Of a DNA stretch of 61,369 bases, positions 14,641 through 23,793 are shown piece by piece. The notes below the pieces were generated by a model that saw nothing but the letters and a program-made list of their open reading frames with translations, was not told the origin of the DNA and did no database searches. The translations under genes and the position numbers were made by a program. The DNA is from a virus. Numbering within the stretch: position 1 is the stretch's first letter; every line of letters begins with the position of its first letter. The DNA is taken from positions 1-61,369 of IMG/VR virus record IMGVR_UViG_3300045912_000939; one strand, written 5' to 3'.

Positions 14641-16368
14641 TTACGCCGCCAACTGGATGGTGGTCGGCACGAGTAGCGCGGTGTGCCGGATGAAACCGAT
14701 GCGCCCGACGGCGTTCGCCTCGAAGTCGATGGCAACCAACTCCACACCGTCGAATACCGCCAGGATCGCGCCGACGCCGCTCAGCACCCCTTCGGGGTTC
14801 TGGCCGCCACGCACTTCCTCGCGCAGCGCGCGCTCGGTGGCGTTCAGGATCGACTCGACGGTGGAGGCGTCGCCCACCCCGCCCACGAACGGCTTGGTGT
14901 AACGGCGGATCTTGCGCACCAGATAGTGGCGCAAGTCCACCCCGAAGCGCAAGCGGTGCATGATGTTGCTGTCGCGCTGCCAGCTCGTCACGTCGTCGGC
15001 GATGCGGAAGACGCCGTCCTCGTCGTCGTAGAAGACGGCCAGCGCGCCGGCTTTGATGAAGGCGCCGATCTCCTGGCGGTCGTACTCGAAGACGGTGCCT
15101 GCCACCCGCAGCGTCTTGTAGGTGAGGTCTATCTCCGGCCGCACGCCGCACGCCATCCCCAGGATCATGGCCGCCGTCTCGTTGGGGGAGAGGTCTTCGA
15201 TGCGGCCGGTGCGGAGGTTGCGGCGCCTCAGCGGCGTGCCGACCACGGTGGCGAGCTCGGACTGCAGCTCGCGCGCCAGCGCCTCTGCCGCCGTTTGCTG
15301 CGCCGCCTTGTTGGCCTCGAGCGCAGGGCCGCAGTAGACGCGGCGCTCGTTTTGCTCGACCGGATGCGACATGAGCGTGCAATGTTGCTCGGCCATGGCG
15401 TGTACCGCCGGGTCGGTGGACTCCACGTAGACCGCTTGCACGTCACGGCTCTGCAGCGCCTGGAAGGCCGCTTCGTAATCCGCGAGCACGACCGGGTCGC
15501 CCTCGCTCCCGCCCGAGAAATACAGCCAACCTTCGTCCGTGCCCGTCGCGGCCGACGCGACCGGCTCGCCGCGGGCGATCTCGCTCCCCTCGAGCCAGGC
15601 GACTTGCGCTGCCGCGCCGAGGTCGAGCACCGCCTTGTTGCTCGTCACGGTTACCGTGCCGTCGGGCAACAGCGAGGGATCGAAGGTGTGATGGCTATGC
15701 AGGACGGTGCCCGCCCAGGCGCTCGTGCCGTTCAGGAACGCCGCTAGGTCGGCGAAGGTGCGAATACCGCCCTCGCCGAGCGCAAGCGCGTAGTTCTCGC
15801 TCGCGTTCTCGCCAGTGAGGATCAGCGTCTTCTGCCCGTTGGTCGTGGTCACCTCGACGGATGGGCTGACGCCACCACCCAGATACTCGACCTCCAAGGC
15901 CGGGCCGAGCGGCGGGCTCTCCTCGAACAGGTCGGCGGCGGCGTCCTCGAGCTTGAGCACCGCCGCCCCACCCGACACGCTGTCGCGGCGAGCGCGAACG
16001 CCGTTCCCGGCGATGCCCGCGTGCGTCGGCAGCAGCGTGAGGAGCAGGTCGCCAAGGTCGAGCGTGGCGCGCGTGGCGTTGTTGATGCGGTAGTAATCGC
16101 ACTCCCCGAGGCCCGGCACGTCCGGACTCGGGTTCACCGCGAAATCCAACGCCTTGAGGCCCTTGCCACCCTTGAGGATGCGCGCGTAGTTCTCCGGCGT
16201 GAGCCGCACGAACTCGCGCGGCGGCCCACCGAGCGAGGTGGCGATGACCGCAGCGCGCTTGAGCAGGGGAGGGCGCGGTTGGTTGAAGCCGTCCGTGCGG
16301 GTGACGGCCACCACGCCGGGGATCACCATCTGCCGGCCAGAAACGACGATTCCGACATCTTCGGGCAT
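14641..16368 (-). CDS. Contractile tail sheath protein
   Basis: A 575-residue protein beginning MPEDVGIVVSGRQMVIPGVV. It has the sheath layout: an N-terminal strand-rich region, a long central domain, and a C-terminal third with VVGTPLRRRNLRTGRIEDLS and a conserved-looking end (HRLRFGVDLRHYLVRKIRRY) that packs against the tube. Its presence makes this a myovirus-type phage. It is translated just after the 72-residue gene at 16370. Confidence 0.93.
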   Translation of the reverse strand: MPEDVGIVVSGRQMVIPGVVAVTRTDGFNQPRPPLLKRAAVIATSLGGPPREFVRLTPENYARILKGGKGLKALDFAVNPSPDVPGLGECDYYRINNATRATLDLGDLLLTLLPTHAGIAGNGVRARRDSVSGGAAVLKLEDAAADLFEESPPLGPALEVEYLGGGVSPSVEVTTTNGQKTLILTGENASENYALALGEGGIRTFADLAAFLNGTSAWAGTVLHSHHTFDPSLLPDGTVTVTSNKAVLDLGAAAQVAWLEGSEIARGEPVASAATGTDEGWLYFSGGSEGDPVVLADYEAAFQALQSRDVQAVYVESTDPAVHAMAEQHCTLMSHPVEQNERRVYCGPALEANKAAQQTAAEALARELQSELATVVGTPLRRRNLRTGRIEDLSPNETAAMILGMACGVRPEIDLTYKTLRVAGTVFEYDRQEIGAFIKAGALAVFYDDEDGVFRIADDVTSWQRDSNIMHRLRFGVDLRHYLVRKIRRYTKPFVGGVGDASTVESILNATERALREEVRGGQNPEGVLSGVGAILAVFDGVELVAIDFEANAVGRIGFIRHTALLVPTTIQLAA

Positions 16369-16369
16369 G

Positions 16370-16588
16370 CTACACCTTCACTTTCTTCAGGCCGTCGAGC
16401 TTAGTCTGCCACTCCTTCGCCGTGAACCGCGCGGCGGCGCCATGCCGCACCTGCAAAGCGCGCACCAGCGTAGCCGACACGCCCTCGCGCGCGGCCCACT
16501 CCGCCAGCGGCAAGCGACGCTCGGCCTTCGCCTTGGCCACACTCTCGCCTTCGGGATCGGGCGATGCCGGGGACTTGTTCTTGGCCAT
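16370..16588 (-). CDS. Small basic protein before the sheath
   Basis: A 72-residue Lys/Ala-rich protein (MAKNKSPASPDPEGESVAKA, then ARFTAKEWQTKLDGLKKVKV). The ATG follows AGGAGG at the proper distance and lies 39 bases after a late-promoter motif. It ends one base before the sheath ATG. Similar short helical proteins occur ahead of sheath genes; function unknown. Confidence 0.7.
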   Translation of the reverse strand: MAKNKSPASPDPEGESVAKAKAERRLPLAEWAAREGVSATLVRALQVRHGAAARFTAKEWQTKLDGLKKVKV

Positions 16589-16598
16589 CGTGCCTCCT

Positions 16599-16627
16599 GC
16601 CCCAAGCCTGCTGGCGGCGTGGGGTCA
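16599..16627 (-). promoter_or_regulatory. Predicted late promoter (minus) for 16588, sheath, tube, chaperones
   Basis: Reading on the minus strand: TGACCCC, ten bases, CAGGCT, six bases, then AGGAGG. The TGA is also the stop of the upstream gene. Confidence 0.6.
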
Positions 16628-17494
16628 GAGGGTGACGCGCCAGGCGAAGGTCACGTTACCCAAGTCGAACGGGTGCGTGCGCTCGATATACGCGTCCACG
16701 ATGCCGTCCAGCGTGATCTCGCGCGTGTAGTAAAGCGCGTCGCCCAGGTCGGCCATGTTATCGCGTGCGCTCATGCCGAGCTCGTCCCAGCCCAACTCGC
16801 CGAACAGCTCGAGGTCGCCTAAGAAGCGCATCATGAAGTAGTCGCCAAGCTCGTCGCGCTGCGCGGGCGTCCGTGCGAGGAGGCGCGCCTCGGCGATGCC
16901 GCGGAAGGTCGCGGTGCGCGCGCTGCCGTCGCCGTCGTCCTCGCTGCCGAGGTGGATGTCGGCGAGCACGTAGCGCTCGGCGATCTGCAACAGCGGCGGC
17001 CCCTGACGGTGAAGCGCTTCGTCCTTGAGAACGAACACCCCTCTCGGGGCAGCGTGGTAGCGCGCGCGCTGATAGACGAGATCCTTGACCTGCAGCGCCA
17101 TGTAGGCATGGAGCGACCGCTGCGGGGTGACCTTGACCATCACACTCTCGCCATAGCTCGAGCCGTGCTTCGGCCACAGGTAGTAGTCCCAAGCGTGCCC
17201 GTCGATCAGGTTGGCCGCGTCGTCGAAGCGATCCCCGAACGCCTGAAGATCCCAGATCTCGCCGCGCTCGAGCGTGCCTTCCAGGTTACGCGCGAAACGG
17301 TACGACGGCTCGCCAGCACGCGGTGGGCCATCCCAGACCAGATGCGCGCTCTCGTCCTCCGGCCCACCGACCGGCGTGCCCTCCGGCACCCTGAGCACCC
17401 GGACGTGCGGGTAGCCCTTCGGCATCCCGAACGAGATGCGAACGGCCCCGCCCTCGGCTCGAGCGGTGGTGGTGATGTGGGAGAGCGTGGGCAT
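16625..17494 (-). CDS. Hypothetical structural protein (289 residues)
   Basis: Starts at ATG 17494 (MPTLSHITTTARAEGGAVRI), two bases after the upstream stop. It is rich in acidic and aromatic residues with segments such as LIDGHAWDYYLWPKHGSSYG. It lies between the fibre-like genes and the sheath. I do not recognise a family; a tail-terminator or connector role is possible from position. Confidence 0.7.
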   Translation of the reverse strand: MPTLSHITTTARAEGGAVRISFGMPKGYPHVRVLRVPEGTPVGGPEDESAHLVWDGPPRAGEPSYRFARNLEGTLERGEIWDLQAFGDRFDDAANLIDGHAWDYYLWPKHGSSYGESVMVKVTPQRSLHAYMALQVKDLVYQRARYHAAPRGVFVLKDEALHRQGPPLLQIAERYVLADIHLGSEDDGDGSARTATFRGIAEARLLARTPAQRDELGDYFMMRFLGDLELFGELGWDELGMSARDNMADLGDALYYTREITLDGIVDAYIERTHPFDLGNVTFAWRVTL

Positions 17495-17495
17495 C

Positions 17496-18968
17496 TTACA
17501 ATTGCTTGATCGTGGCCTCCAGCAAGAACGCCACGGGTATCGAGATGCGTTTGGGATTGTTGCTCGTCCCGTGCAGTTGCGCGTAGACCCCCTCCGCCAT
17601 TTGCGCCAGCCTGTCGGCATGGGTGCCATCGTCATGCCACGGCATAACGCAGAAATAGTGCGAGTCGCCCAACCGCGAGCGTGTCGTGCGAGACCAGTAC
17701 TGCCCGCTATGCGTCTTGTGCTGCCCAATGCCCTCGATAACTCTCTCGGTGCCGTCCCAAAAGTCCACGAGACGGTCGGTCTCGTAACCGCTCATGCTCG
17801 AGCCGCCCTCCCAAGTGCTATGCACGGGCAAGCCCATATCCAGGGCGTTGTCGGCTATCGAGTGGTGCATCCGGCGCATGATTTCGTCATCGGCAAACCG
17901 ATACCAGTTGGTCAGCTTCATGATGGTCAAAAAGCAGACGTCCTCGCGGAAGTAGGCCATAGGACGAGCGTATTTTGAAGAGTGGCCTGGGTTGTCCGGC
18001 CAGCCGTGCATCCCACGGCCCATCACGTACCCTGGCCGTCCCAAATCCGTAGGTAGCTTGCGAAGCCAAGTGTCCATGTAAAAATCGGTGAGGTACTTGG
18101 CGGCGTCCTCGTACTTCTGTTCCCCCGAAAACAGCCACAGAAAGTAATTGGTCGAGAAGGCCGTGCCACCATCAGCCGTGTGCGAGTTTCTAGCAGGAGC
18201 CTCGAACGGTTTCAGCCCCCATGCTCCCCCAGGCGTCCCCTCCCGCTCATTCCACTTCCACAGCTGGTGGTTGAACACCAGGTTATGCCAGTATTCATAC
18301 CTGTCTGCCCCCGTGGTTTCGGTTTTGGCCGCAATCGGCGCACGGTTTATGTTCGGATCGGTTTCTTTGGCGGGCCGCACGTAGCTCGTGACGGGTTGAT
18401 CGGGATTCTGCCTGTAGACCTCGGCCAGCAAGCAGAACAGCCACATGTACCTGGCCTCGCTGTGCGCGTAATCGCGGTCGGTGCCAAGGTAGTGATTCGA
18501 GATGCCTCCGCCCTTATGGACGGCGATGAGCGTTTTGATGCCTGGCTCTCCGAGGTCGTGTTCGCCGTCGCTCCAGGTGTTGTTCCCCAGCGCGTCGGCG
18601 TCACGGAAGCCGCCAACGTCTAACGAGCCCTGCCGTATGGCCTGCCCTAATTTGTCTATCTCATCGAAGAAAAACTGGCTTCCCGTACAGTGGAGAATAA
18701 GCATGAAGTCCACCAAAGGTTCCCTTAGATGGGAGTGGTGGCGTTGGTTGTCGTTGTGGGCTGCCCCGATATAATCCCACGCGATGTTGCCCGTACTGAC
18801 CGAGTTGTAGGCGCGGTCGTAGTGGAACTGCTGAGTGGAACTCAGAGATACAGACCGCACCTGTAAGTTCAGTCCCCCGTCAGGCGGTGGAGGCGGCGGT
18901 GGAGGCGGTGGCTCAGGCTCCAGGACTAGCCCACGCCCTAGTAACAGTCCCCGCTTGACTTTGCTCAT
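17496..18968 (-). CDS. Putative virion-associated enzyme or fibre with polyproline linker
   Basis: A 490-residue protein. After a short N-terminus it has EPEPPPPPPPPPPDGG, a rigid proline linker, then a 440-residue domain rich in Trp, His and Tyr. That domain has repeated helical patterns (DGGTAFSTNYFLWLFSGEQK, YRFADDEIMRRMHHSIADNA) resembling alpha/alpha-barrel carbohydrate enzymes. The linker suggests the domain is displayed from the virion. It is coupled to the collagen-containing fibre gene upstream and is less GC-rich than the structural genes. The enzymatic role is a guess from composition. Confidence 0.6.
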   Translation of the reverse strand: MSKVKRGLLLGRGLVLEPEPPPPPPPPPPDGGLNLQVRSVSLSSTQQFHYDRAYNSVSTGNIAWDYIGAAHNDNQRHHSHLREPLVDFMLILHCTGSQFFFDEIDKLGQAIRQGSLDVGGFRDADALGNNTWSDGEHDLGEPGIKTLIAVHKGGGISNHYLGTDRDYAHSEARYMWLFCLLAEVYRQNPDQPVTSYVRPAKETDPNINRAPIAAKTETTGADRYEYWHNLVFNHQLWKWNEREGTPGGAWGLKPFEAPARNSHTADGGTAFSTNYFLWLFSGEQKYEDAAKYLTDFYMDTWLRKLPTDLGRPGYVMGRGMHGWPDNPGHSSKYARPMAYFREDVCFLTIMKLTNWYRFADDEIMRRMHHSIADNALDMGLPVHSTWEGGSSMSGYETDRLVDFWDGTERVIEGIGQHKTHSGQYWSRTTRSRLGDSHYFCVMPWHDDGTHADRLAQMAEGVYAQLHGTSNNPKRISIPVAFLLEATIKQL

Positions 18969-20698
18969 CGCGTGCCCTTCACAAAGGACGCGACTTGGTT
19001 ATCACTGGCGAACGCGACATGGGCAATGGTGCCAAACGCTCCCCAGGTCGTCCAGGCGTTGATGTCGCGTATTTCGCCTTCGTTGTAGAGGGTTTGCAGA
19101 CTCCCCCATGTTTGCGAAGCTAGATCGTACTCCAGATAGTTGACGCTCGCGGAGTTGAGAATCGCCCAGGCTCGCAAGATTCCATCGTGTGCGGTCACGG
19201 AGCGGGTACCACTCAATCCGCTGGGCGTAATGTCCGTCCATGTACCGTTCGGGGCGCGCAAAAAGACGTTGCTGCTGATGATAAGCGCGGCGTAACCTCC
19301 TGGCAGGGGTGCAATCTTCGCATCTGCCGAGGTCGTTGAACTTGTGGGTACCTCGATAGCGCCAAACGTACCAGTCGTGCGGTTATAGGTTCTCGCTGAC
19401 GTGCGGGCGTTGTTGTTGTCGCGCCACACAAGCAGGAACGTTTCTCCATCGTCCAAGAGGGCTAGCGTCGTGCCGCGACCGTGCTGATTGGACGAACCGA
19501 ACGCATCGGCGTGCTTGGGATAGCCCGATAGCATCGTCAGGGTAGCAATGTCGATGGCGGCCAACGTTGGGCGGCGTTGATTGTTGGAGTCTACGACCTC
19601 GTGCTCGTGACTGTTGAAAAAGACGTACAGGACTCCGTTCTTGGCTTCTGCCGACACGTAATGGAACACGTTGGCGGACAGTGGGGAGATGGACACCTGG
19701 ACGGGCGCATCGAACGTAATCGTTCCCTCGCTGGCAACGCCCTTGTGGACCTCGATGAACTCATTGCCGCCCTGCACCCTGACGACCAGAGCCGTGCTTC
19801 CGTCATGAGTTACCGACCGCTGTCCGCTTGTGCTGACCCCCGTGAGGACGGACGCTCCCACATCGTTGGTTTCGAGGTTGACGGCAGCGTAGCGGTACTC
19901 GCTACTCGGGGCTCTCCAGAATTGATAGTTGTAGCCCTCGTGGACGAACCCCTGCCGAGAGAGGACATAGCCAAAGGGACGGTCGGTATCGGCACTGCCG
20001 AGCGAGTCCACGAGCGACTCGAACGCCACCGAGTCCAGATCGAAAGCGTAATTTTGACTTATCCCGTCCAGCTCGAGCCTACCCTCGTCCCTGCCTGGTC
20101 TTCCCCCGTCCCAAACGCATGCGAGCTTGGTCTTAGTGCCAAGTGAGGCTTCGATGGTTTGCGGGAAACTACCCGTGACAAAATTACTCATGTCGATGCT
20201 GCTGTCGGACGAGTGATGATAGACCTTGACGGTAAAGGGTATTTCCCCCGAAAGGTCTGTAGCATCGGCACCTAGCTTGAACGGGTGCTTGGCTTCAATG
20301 ATGTAAATGCTGTTAGTCAAACCAATTTCGGTGCAAATGATCGTTTCGTTGGCTTGCGTAGTCTCAATAGTAGTGTTCGGTAATGCTTCTCGATGAGGTG
20401 GGAGGGTTCCACCCGCCTCGATTCCCACGCTCAAGTCGGCAAGCGCCATTAGGTCAATCCAAGCTGGCTCCCCGAGGTAACGCCACTGCAAGTGGGTGTC
20501 GGTTGCCCGGAGCTCCACTTCTCGGCCATCTTGACCGTCTTGACCAGCGGGACCAGGTGCCCCCTCCAGTTCTGAAAGCGCAATAAGCGGAGTCCATGAG
20601 GCATCCCCCATATAGCGCCATTCGATGTGCGTTGCCGACACCTGCAGCTCGAGCTGCCGACCGTCTTTGCCGCGTTGGCCCGGAAAGCAAAGTCTCAT
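18965..20698 (-). CDS. Tail-fibre-like protein with collagen-type segments
   Basis: A 577-residue protein. The first 90 residues hold two copies of a module made of a Gly-X-Y collagen stretch (GAPGPAGQDGQDG) and a short strand-rich unit (HLQWRYLGEPAWIDLMALADL). Collagen-like trimers are common in phage fibres. The rest (about 100-577) has repeating beta segments that could be a propeller or beta-sandwich head domain. Codon use is less GC-biased, as expected for a frequently exchanged receptor-binding gene. Its end overlaps the next gene (ATGA). Confidence 0.7.
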   Translation of the reverse strand: MRLCFPGQRGKDGRQLELQVSATHIEWRYMGDASWTPLIALSELEGAPGPAGQDGQDGREVELRATDTHLQWRYLGEPAWIDLMALADLSVGIEAGGTLPPHREALPNTTIETTQANETIICTEIGLTNSIYIIEAKHPFKLGADATDLSGEIPFTVKVYHHSSDSSIDMSNFVTGSFPQTIEASLGTKTKLACVWDGGRPGRDEGRLELDGISQNYAFDLDSVAFESLVDSLGSADTDRPFGYVLSRQGFVHEGYNYQFWRAPSSEYRYAAVNLETNDVGASVLTGVSTSGQRSVTHDGSTALVVRVQGGNEFIEVHKGVASEGTITFDAPVQVSISPLSANVFHYVSAEAKNGVLYVFFNSHEHEVVDSNNQRRPTLAAIDIATLTMLSGYPKHADAFGSSNQHGRGTTLALLDDGETFLLVWRDNNNARTSARTYNRTTGTFGAIEVPTSSTTSADAKIAPLPGGYAALIISSNVFLRAPNGTWTDITPSGLSGTRSVTAHDGILRAWAILNSASVNYLEYDLASQTWGSLQTLYNEGEIRDINAWTTWGAFGTIAHVAFASDNQVASFVKGTR

Positions 20699-20707
20699 GT
20701 GATCCCC

Positions 20708-21055
20708 CTAGAAGTAGCTGATCTGCAGCTGGCCGTCGGCGTCGTCGGCGCGGACGTAGCGGAAGCCGGTCAGTTGCAGCTCCGCTGTCAGGATGATTGC
20801 CGCGTCGTCGGGGCGACGGTGCCCCTCGCTGGCGCTGGGTGTACTGCCATCGAGCCAGAAACGCATGTGTTTCCCTTCGGGCAGTTCCACAGTGATGACC
20901 GCGTACTTCGCCCCGTTCGGGATGCCGACCAGCTGCCTTACCGTGTCGTCGATGGGTTGCGTCCCATGCCCGATTGCGGCCTTGTGAAGGGGATGCTCGA
21001 GGTTCAGCGGTTCGCCGTCTTGATCGCGCAGGTTGACGTTGACCTCGAATGCCAT
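20708..21055 (-). CDS. Hypothetical small structural protein
   Basis: A 115-residue protein (MAFEVNVNLRDQDGEPLNLE) with a strand-rich C-terminal half (KHMRFWLDG, LQLTGFRYVRAD). Its ATG lies exactly at the end of a late-promoter motif without a ribosome binding site, so it is probably translated from a leaderless mRNA. The fold hints at a small beta-sandwich, perhaps a neck or decoration protein. Confidence 0.7.
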   Translation of the reverse strand: MAFEVNVNLRDQDGEPLNLEHPLHKAAIGHGTQPIDDTVRQLVGIPNGAKYAVITVELPEGKHMRFWLDGSTPSASEGHRRPDDAAIILTAELQLTGFRYVRADDADGQLQISYF

Positions 21056-21084
21056 GCGCCAACGCTAGATGCGCGCTGGGGTCA
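21056..21084 (-). promoter_or_regulatory. Predicted late promoter (minus) for the 21055 gene and fibre operon
   Basis: On the minus strand: TGACCCC, ten bases, TAGCGT, six bases, ATG. The TGA is the stop codon of the upstream gene. Confidence 0.65.
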
Positions 21085-21948
21085 GACGGACGCCAAGCGC
21101 GTGATGTGTTCGGCGTCGAGCTCGAGCGCCAACGCCATAATGCGCGGCGTCTCGCGCTGCAACCACTCGGCCACCGCTTTAGCCGGGTAGCGGCCGGGGC
21201 GTTCGGGAATCAGCCAGGTACCCGCGGGATTGTTCTCGCTCAGGGTGCGGAAGGTCAGGTAGAGGCTGCTGCCGCGGCGTTCGGTCGACGTGTCCATGCG
21301 GACCATGCCGGCCATGCGCTGCGTCTTGCGGTCCTGCGGGTCGTAGCCGAGCTCCTTGAGTTCCGCCAGGGTCAACCTACCGCCCCAGTCGTACACGTTG
21401 CGCGTGACGCTCGTCTCGGGATCGTGGACGGACGGCTCGCTAAACTGGCCCGTGATGAAGCTCTTGGCCTTCTCGCGCATGCGCTCGTAGACGTTTTCCG
21501 GCATCTCGTTGCCGCTGTACTCGCCTACGACCACGGTGTCGGGCGTGCCGTGGCGGAATGGGATGATCAAGTACAGGCTGCCCTTCTTGCTGCGCCGCAC
21601 CTTATGACTGGTGTAGAGGATGTCGTGCAGATCCCAGGCCGAGGCGCCCTCTTCGATGACGCGCGCCTTGGGATCGTTCGAGTAGATGCTGTAGTCGTGC
21701 TCGCCCGTTTGCTCGAGCTGAATCGAACGCAGGTAGCGGCCGCTCCAACTGCGGATGCGCGAGCCGTCGGGCAGCGCCTCCTTGCCCGAGGCGTAGTTCA
21801 GCCAGCGCCGATGCCCGGCTTCGGCGATCTCCTGGATCGCCCGCACCTGGTTGGGGAAGATGACGGCAGCGTCCTCGGCGGCCATTGCCACCGCCCGCTC
21901 GACGCCGGCGGGGAAGCCGATGGTTAAGCGAACCCTGTATCTGGCCAT
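21082..21948 (-). CDS. Neck / minor tail protein
   Basis: A 288-residue protein from ATG 21948 (MARYRVRLTIGFPAGVERAV). The HYDR-like pattern of helices and strands, with HDILYTSHKVRRSKKGSLYLIIPFRHG, recalls HK97 gp10-like or minor capsid proteins that complete the head-tail junction. The ATG sits at the end of a late-promoter motif. The TIR gene diverges from it. Confidence 0.6.
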   Translation of the reverse strand: MARYRVRLTIGFPAGVERAVAMAAEDAAVIFPNQVRAIQEIAEAGHRRWLNYASGKEALPDGSRIRSWSGRYLRSIQLEQTGEHDYSIYSNDPKARVIEEGASAWDLHDILYTSHKVRRSKKGSLYLIIPFRHGTPDTVVVGEYSGNEMPENVYERMREKAKSFITGQFSEPSVHDPETSVTRNVYDWGGRLTLAELKELGYDPQDRKTQRMAGMVRMDTSTERRGSSLYLTFRTLSENNPAGTWLIPERPGRYPAKAVAEWLQRETPRIMALALELDAEHITRLASV

Positions 21949-21977
21949 GCAGTAAGCATGCGACCGGTCGAGGGTCA
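21949..21977 (-). promoter_or_regulatory. Predicted late promoter (minus) for the 21948 gene
   Basis: On the minus strand: TGACCCT, ten bases, CATGCT, TACTGC, ATG. No Shine-Dalgarno sequence precedes the ATG. Confidence 0.65.
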
Positions 21978-22033
21978 CGACGGTAGAATGACGATAGTAG
22001 TCTTTGGATCTTGTGCAATGCTGGAGGTTGTCG

Positions 22034-22870
22034 TTGAACAACAGTGTGTATTTGAGTCGCATACAACAAGCGCAACGAGTCATCGAGCGATACCAAAGAG
22101 ATTTGAATAGCAAAAGTGGACAAGAAGCCGACAAGGTGAAGCGCATTAGCGACCTGCAAAGCCGCCTTACGAGAACGAAGAATCCATCAACGGTCCGTTC
22201 GATAACCAAGGAGTTGGAGCGACTGAATCGTGACATTGCACAGTTGCGTAAGGATCAGGCTGGATTGCAGAAGCGGATCTCTGACGAAACCAGAAAGCTT
22301 CACGACGCCCAAAACCAGTACAACGTGGAACAGTCCAAGGAGCAAGCGCGACTCCTCAGCTCGCTTAGGAGACTCGAAGAGGAAGAGGCGAGGAAGCGAG
22401 ATCGCGTTGTAGAGCAGATTGAAGCGTCGTTGCCAGCCGCGGAGGCAGCGGTCGATGCAAGCTTCCATGCCTTTATCTCTCACGCTTCCGAGGATAAAGA
22501 GGACATTGCTAGGCCGTTAGCAGAGGGCTTGCAGAAACGTGGCTACAGGATCTGGTACGACGACTTTCAGCTCAGGGTAGGCCATAGTCTCCGTCGCTCA
22601 ATCGATCAAGGGCTGGCTAGCTCGCGCTTCGGCATCGTCATCTTTTCGCCAAACTTCTTTGCAAAGGATTGGCCGCAATACGAGTTAGATGGACTTGTTA
22701 ACAACGAGGTGTCGGGGGCAGCTAGAATTCTTCCGCTCTGGCATAAGGTTTCTAAGAATGAAGTGCAAAGGTACAGCCCGAGCCTCGCCGATAAAGTGGC
22801 TTTGAATACGGCCAACTACACGCTTGAGGAGTTGGTCGACAAGCTTGCAGAGGTCATCGGTAAGCCCTAA
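22034..22870 (+). CDS. Coiled-coil TIR-domain protein (probable defence or exclusion gene)
   Basis: A 278-residue protein. The start is taken as TTG 22034 because GGAGG lies six bases upstream; TTG 22004 is possible. Residues 10-135 form a long charged coiled coil. Residues 144-278 are a TIR domain: FHAFISHASEDKED (strand A), RIWYDDFQLRVGHSLRRSID (box 2 region), FGIVIFSPNFF and WPQYELDGL. The last holds the likely catalytic glutamate E217. Bacterial TIR domains usually hydrolyse NAD+ in anti-phage abortive defence. The gene is on the opposite strand to the late operon around it and is more AT-rich, so it is an inserted cargo gene. It ends by overlapping the stop of the 22867 gene. Confidence 0.9.
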   Translation: MNNSVYLSRIQQAQRVIERYQRDLNSKSGQEADKVKRISDLQSRLTRTKNPSTVRSITKELERLNRDIAQLRKDQAGLQKRISDETRKLHDAQNQYNVEQSKEQARLLSSLRRLEEEEARKRDRVVEQIEASLPAAEAAVDASFHAFISHASEDKEDIARPLAEGLQKRGYRIWYDDFQLRVGHSLRRSIDQGLASSRFGIVIFSPNFFAKDWPQYELDGLVNNEVSGAARILPLWHKVSKNEVQRYSPSLADKVALNTANYTLEELVDKLAEVIGKP

Positions 22871-23790
22871 GAGCGCCCGTAGCTCGCCCCCGGCCGCGGA
22901 TACTGCTCCCACAGCCTGAGCGCCACCCGGCGCGGCAGCTCGAGCCCTCCCTGGTGGCGTACTTGTGGCAGGTCGCGCCAGACGTAATACTCCGGCGCCG
23001 CCTCGTAAACGATGGCGTACGGCCGTCCGGCTGTCGGCCCCTTGCCCTCCGCCCAGACGACCGCGCCGTTTTCGAGGGTGAAGTCCTCGCCCTCGAGGTA
23101 CTCCGTGGGAGCGAAGGCGCTCGTGAGGCTGTAGCAGCGCTCGACGCTAAACACGTAACCGTAGGTGAGGTGCTCGCGCTCCCCGCGATGGAGGACTTGC
23201 TGCGTGCGGATGCGCGCGTGGGGCACCAAAAACCGGTCGTGCTCGCCGATGAGCTGCCACACCGGGTTGAGGTTGTCTGTCGTGTGGGGCGTCTTCAGGT
23301 AACGATCCACCGTCAGGTGCAGATCGCGGTGATGCACCTCGCCCATCTCGCGCCACTCGCGGTGGCTCATCAAGTTCGTCACCAGGCCGCGGACGGTTTG
23401 CGGCGCCAGGTAGCGCACGGTGAACTCGGTGCCGTGCGGCGGCTCGGTGGCGCCGAAGACGACGCGGCCGTCCACGAGGGTCGCGTCGCCATAGACGGCG
23501 CCGTGCTCGTCCCGTACCTCGATCAACGCCGCCGGGCCGACGAAGGCGTGCTCGAGCACCGGCGGCCTGGTTTCCGAGCCCATGTAGAAGGTGGCGAGCT
23601 GCTCGAGCTGCTCGGGTTGCGGCCAGCTGTAGCCGTAACCGAGGCAGTTAGCGCACTCGAGAACAGGAGAGCCGTCGCTGCGGTGGCGGCACGGGCAGAT
23701 GGTCGAGGGGAAGTAGACGAGCTGCCAGCTCTGCGCGCCGTTCAGGACGTCCGTGAACTTCTCCGGGCGGAACGAGACGGTGCCCGCCAT
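22867..23790 (-). CDS. Phage structural protein with cysteine cluster
   Basis: A 307-residue protein starting MAGTVSFRPEKFTDVLNG. Residues 32-51 carry CPCRHRSDGSP and ECANCLGYG, a four-cysteine zinc-binding layout. The rest is strand-rich with a GEREHLTYGYVFSVERCYSL segment. It lies between head genes and neck genes, so a head completion or baseplate-linked role is plausible. No family recognised. Confidence 0.65.
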   Translation of the reverse strand: MAGTVSFRPEKFTDVLNGAQSWQLVYFPSTICPCRHRSDGSPVLECANCLGYGYSWPQPEQLEQLATFYMGSETRPPVLEHAFVGPAALIEVRDEHGAVYGDATLVDGRVVFGATEPPHGTEFTVRYLAPQTVRGLVTNLMSHREWREMGEVHHRDLHLTVDRYLKTPHTTDNLNPVWQLIGEHDRFLVPHARIRTQQVLHRGEREHLTYGYVFSVERCYSLTSAFAPTEYLEGEDFTLENGAVVWAEGKGPTAGRPYAIVYEAAPEYYVWRDLPQVRHQGGLELPRRVALRLWEQYPRPGASYGRS

Positions 23791-23793
23791 TGC

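Noticed and set aside
19834-19856. TGACCCC-N10-GACGCT inside the fibre gene, plus strand
   Set aside because: Matches the motif but is antisense inside a gene with no start codon after it; taken as a chance hit and useful as a background estimate.
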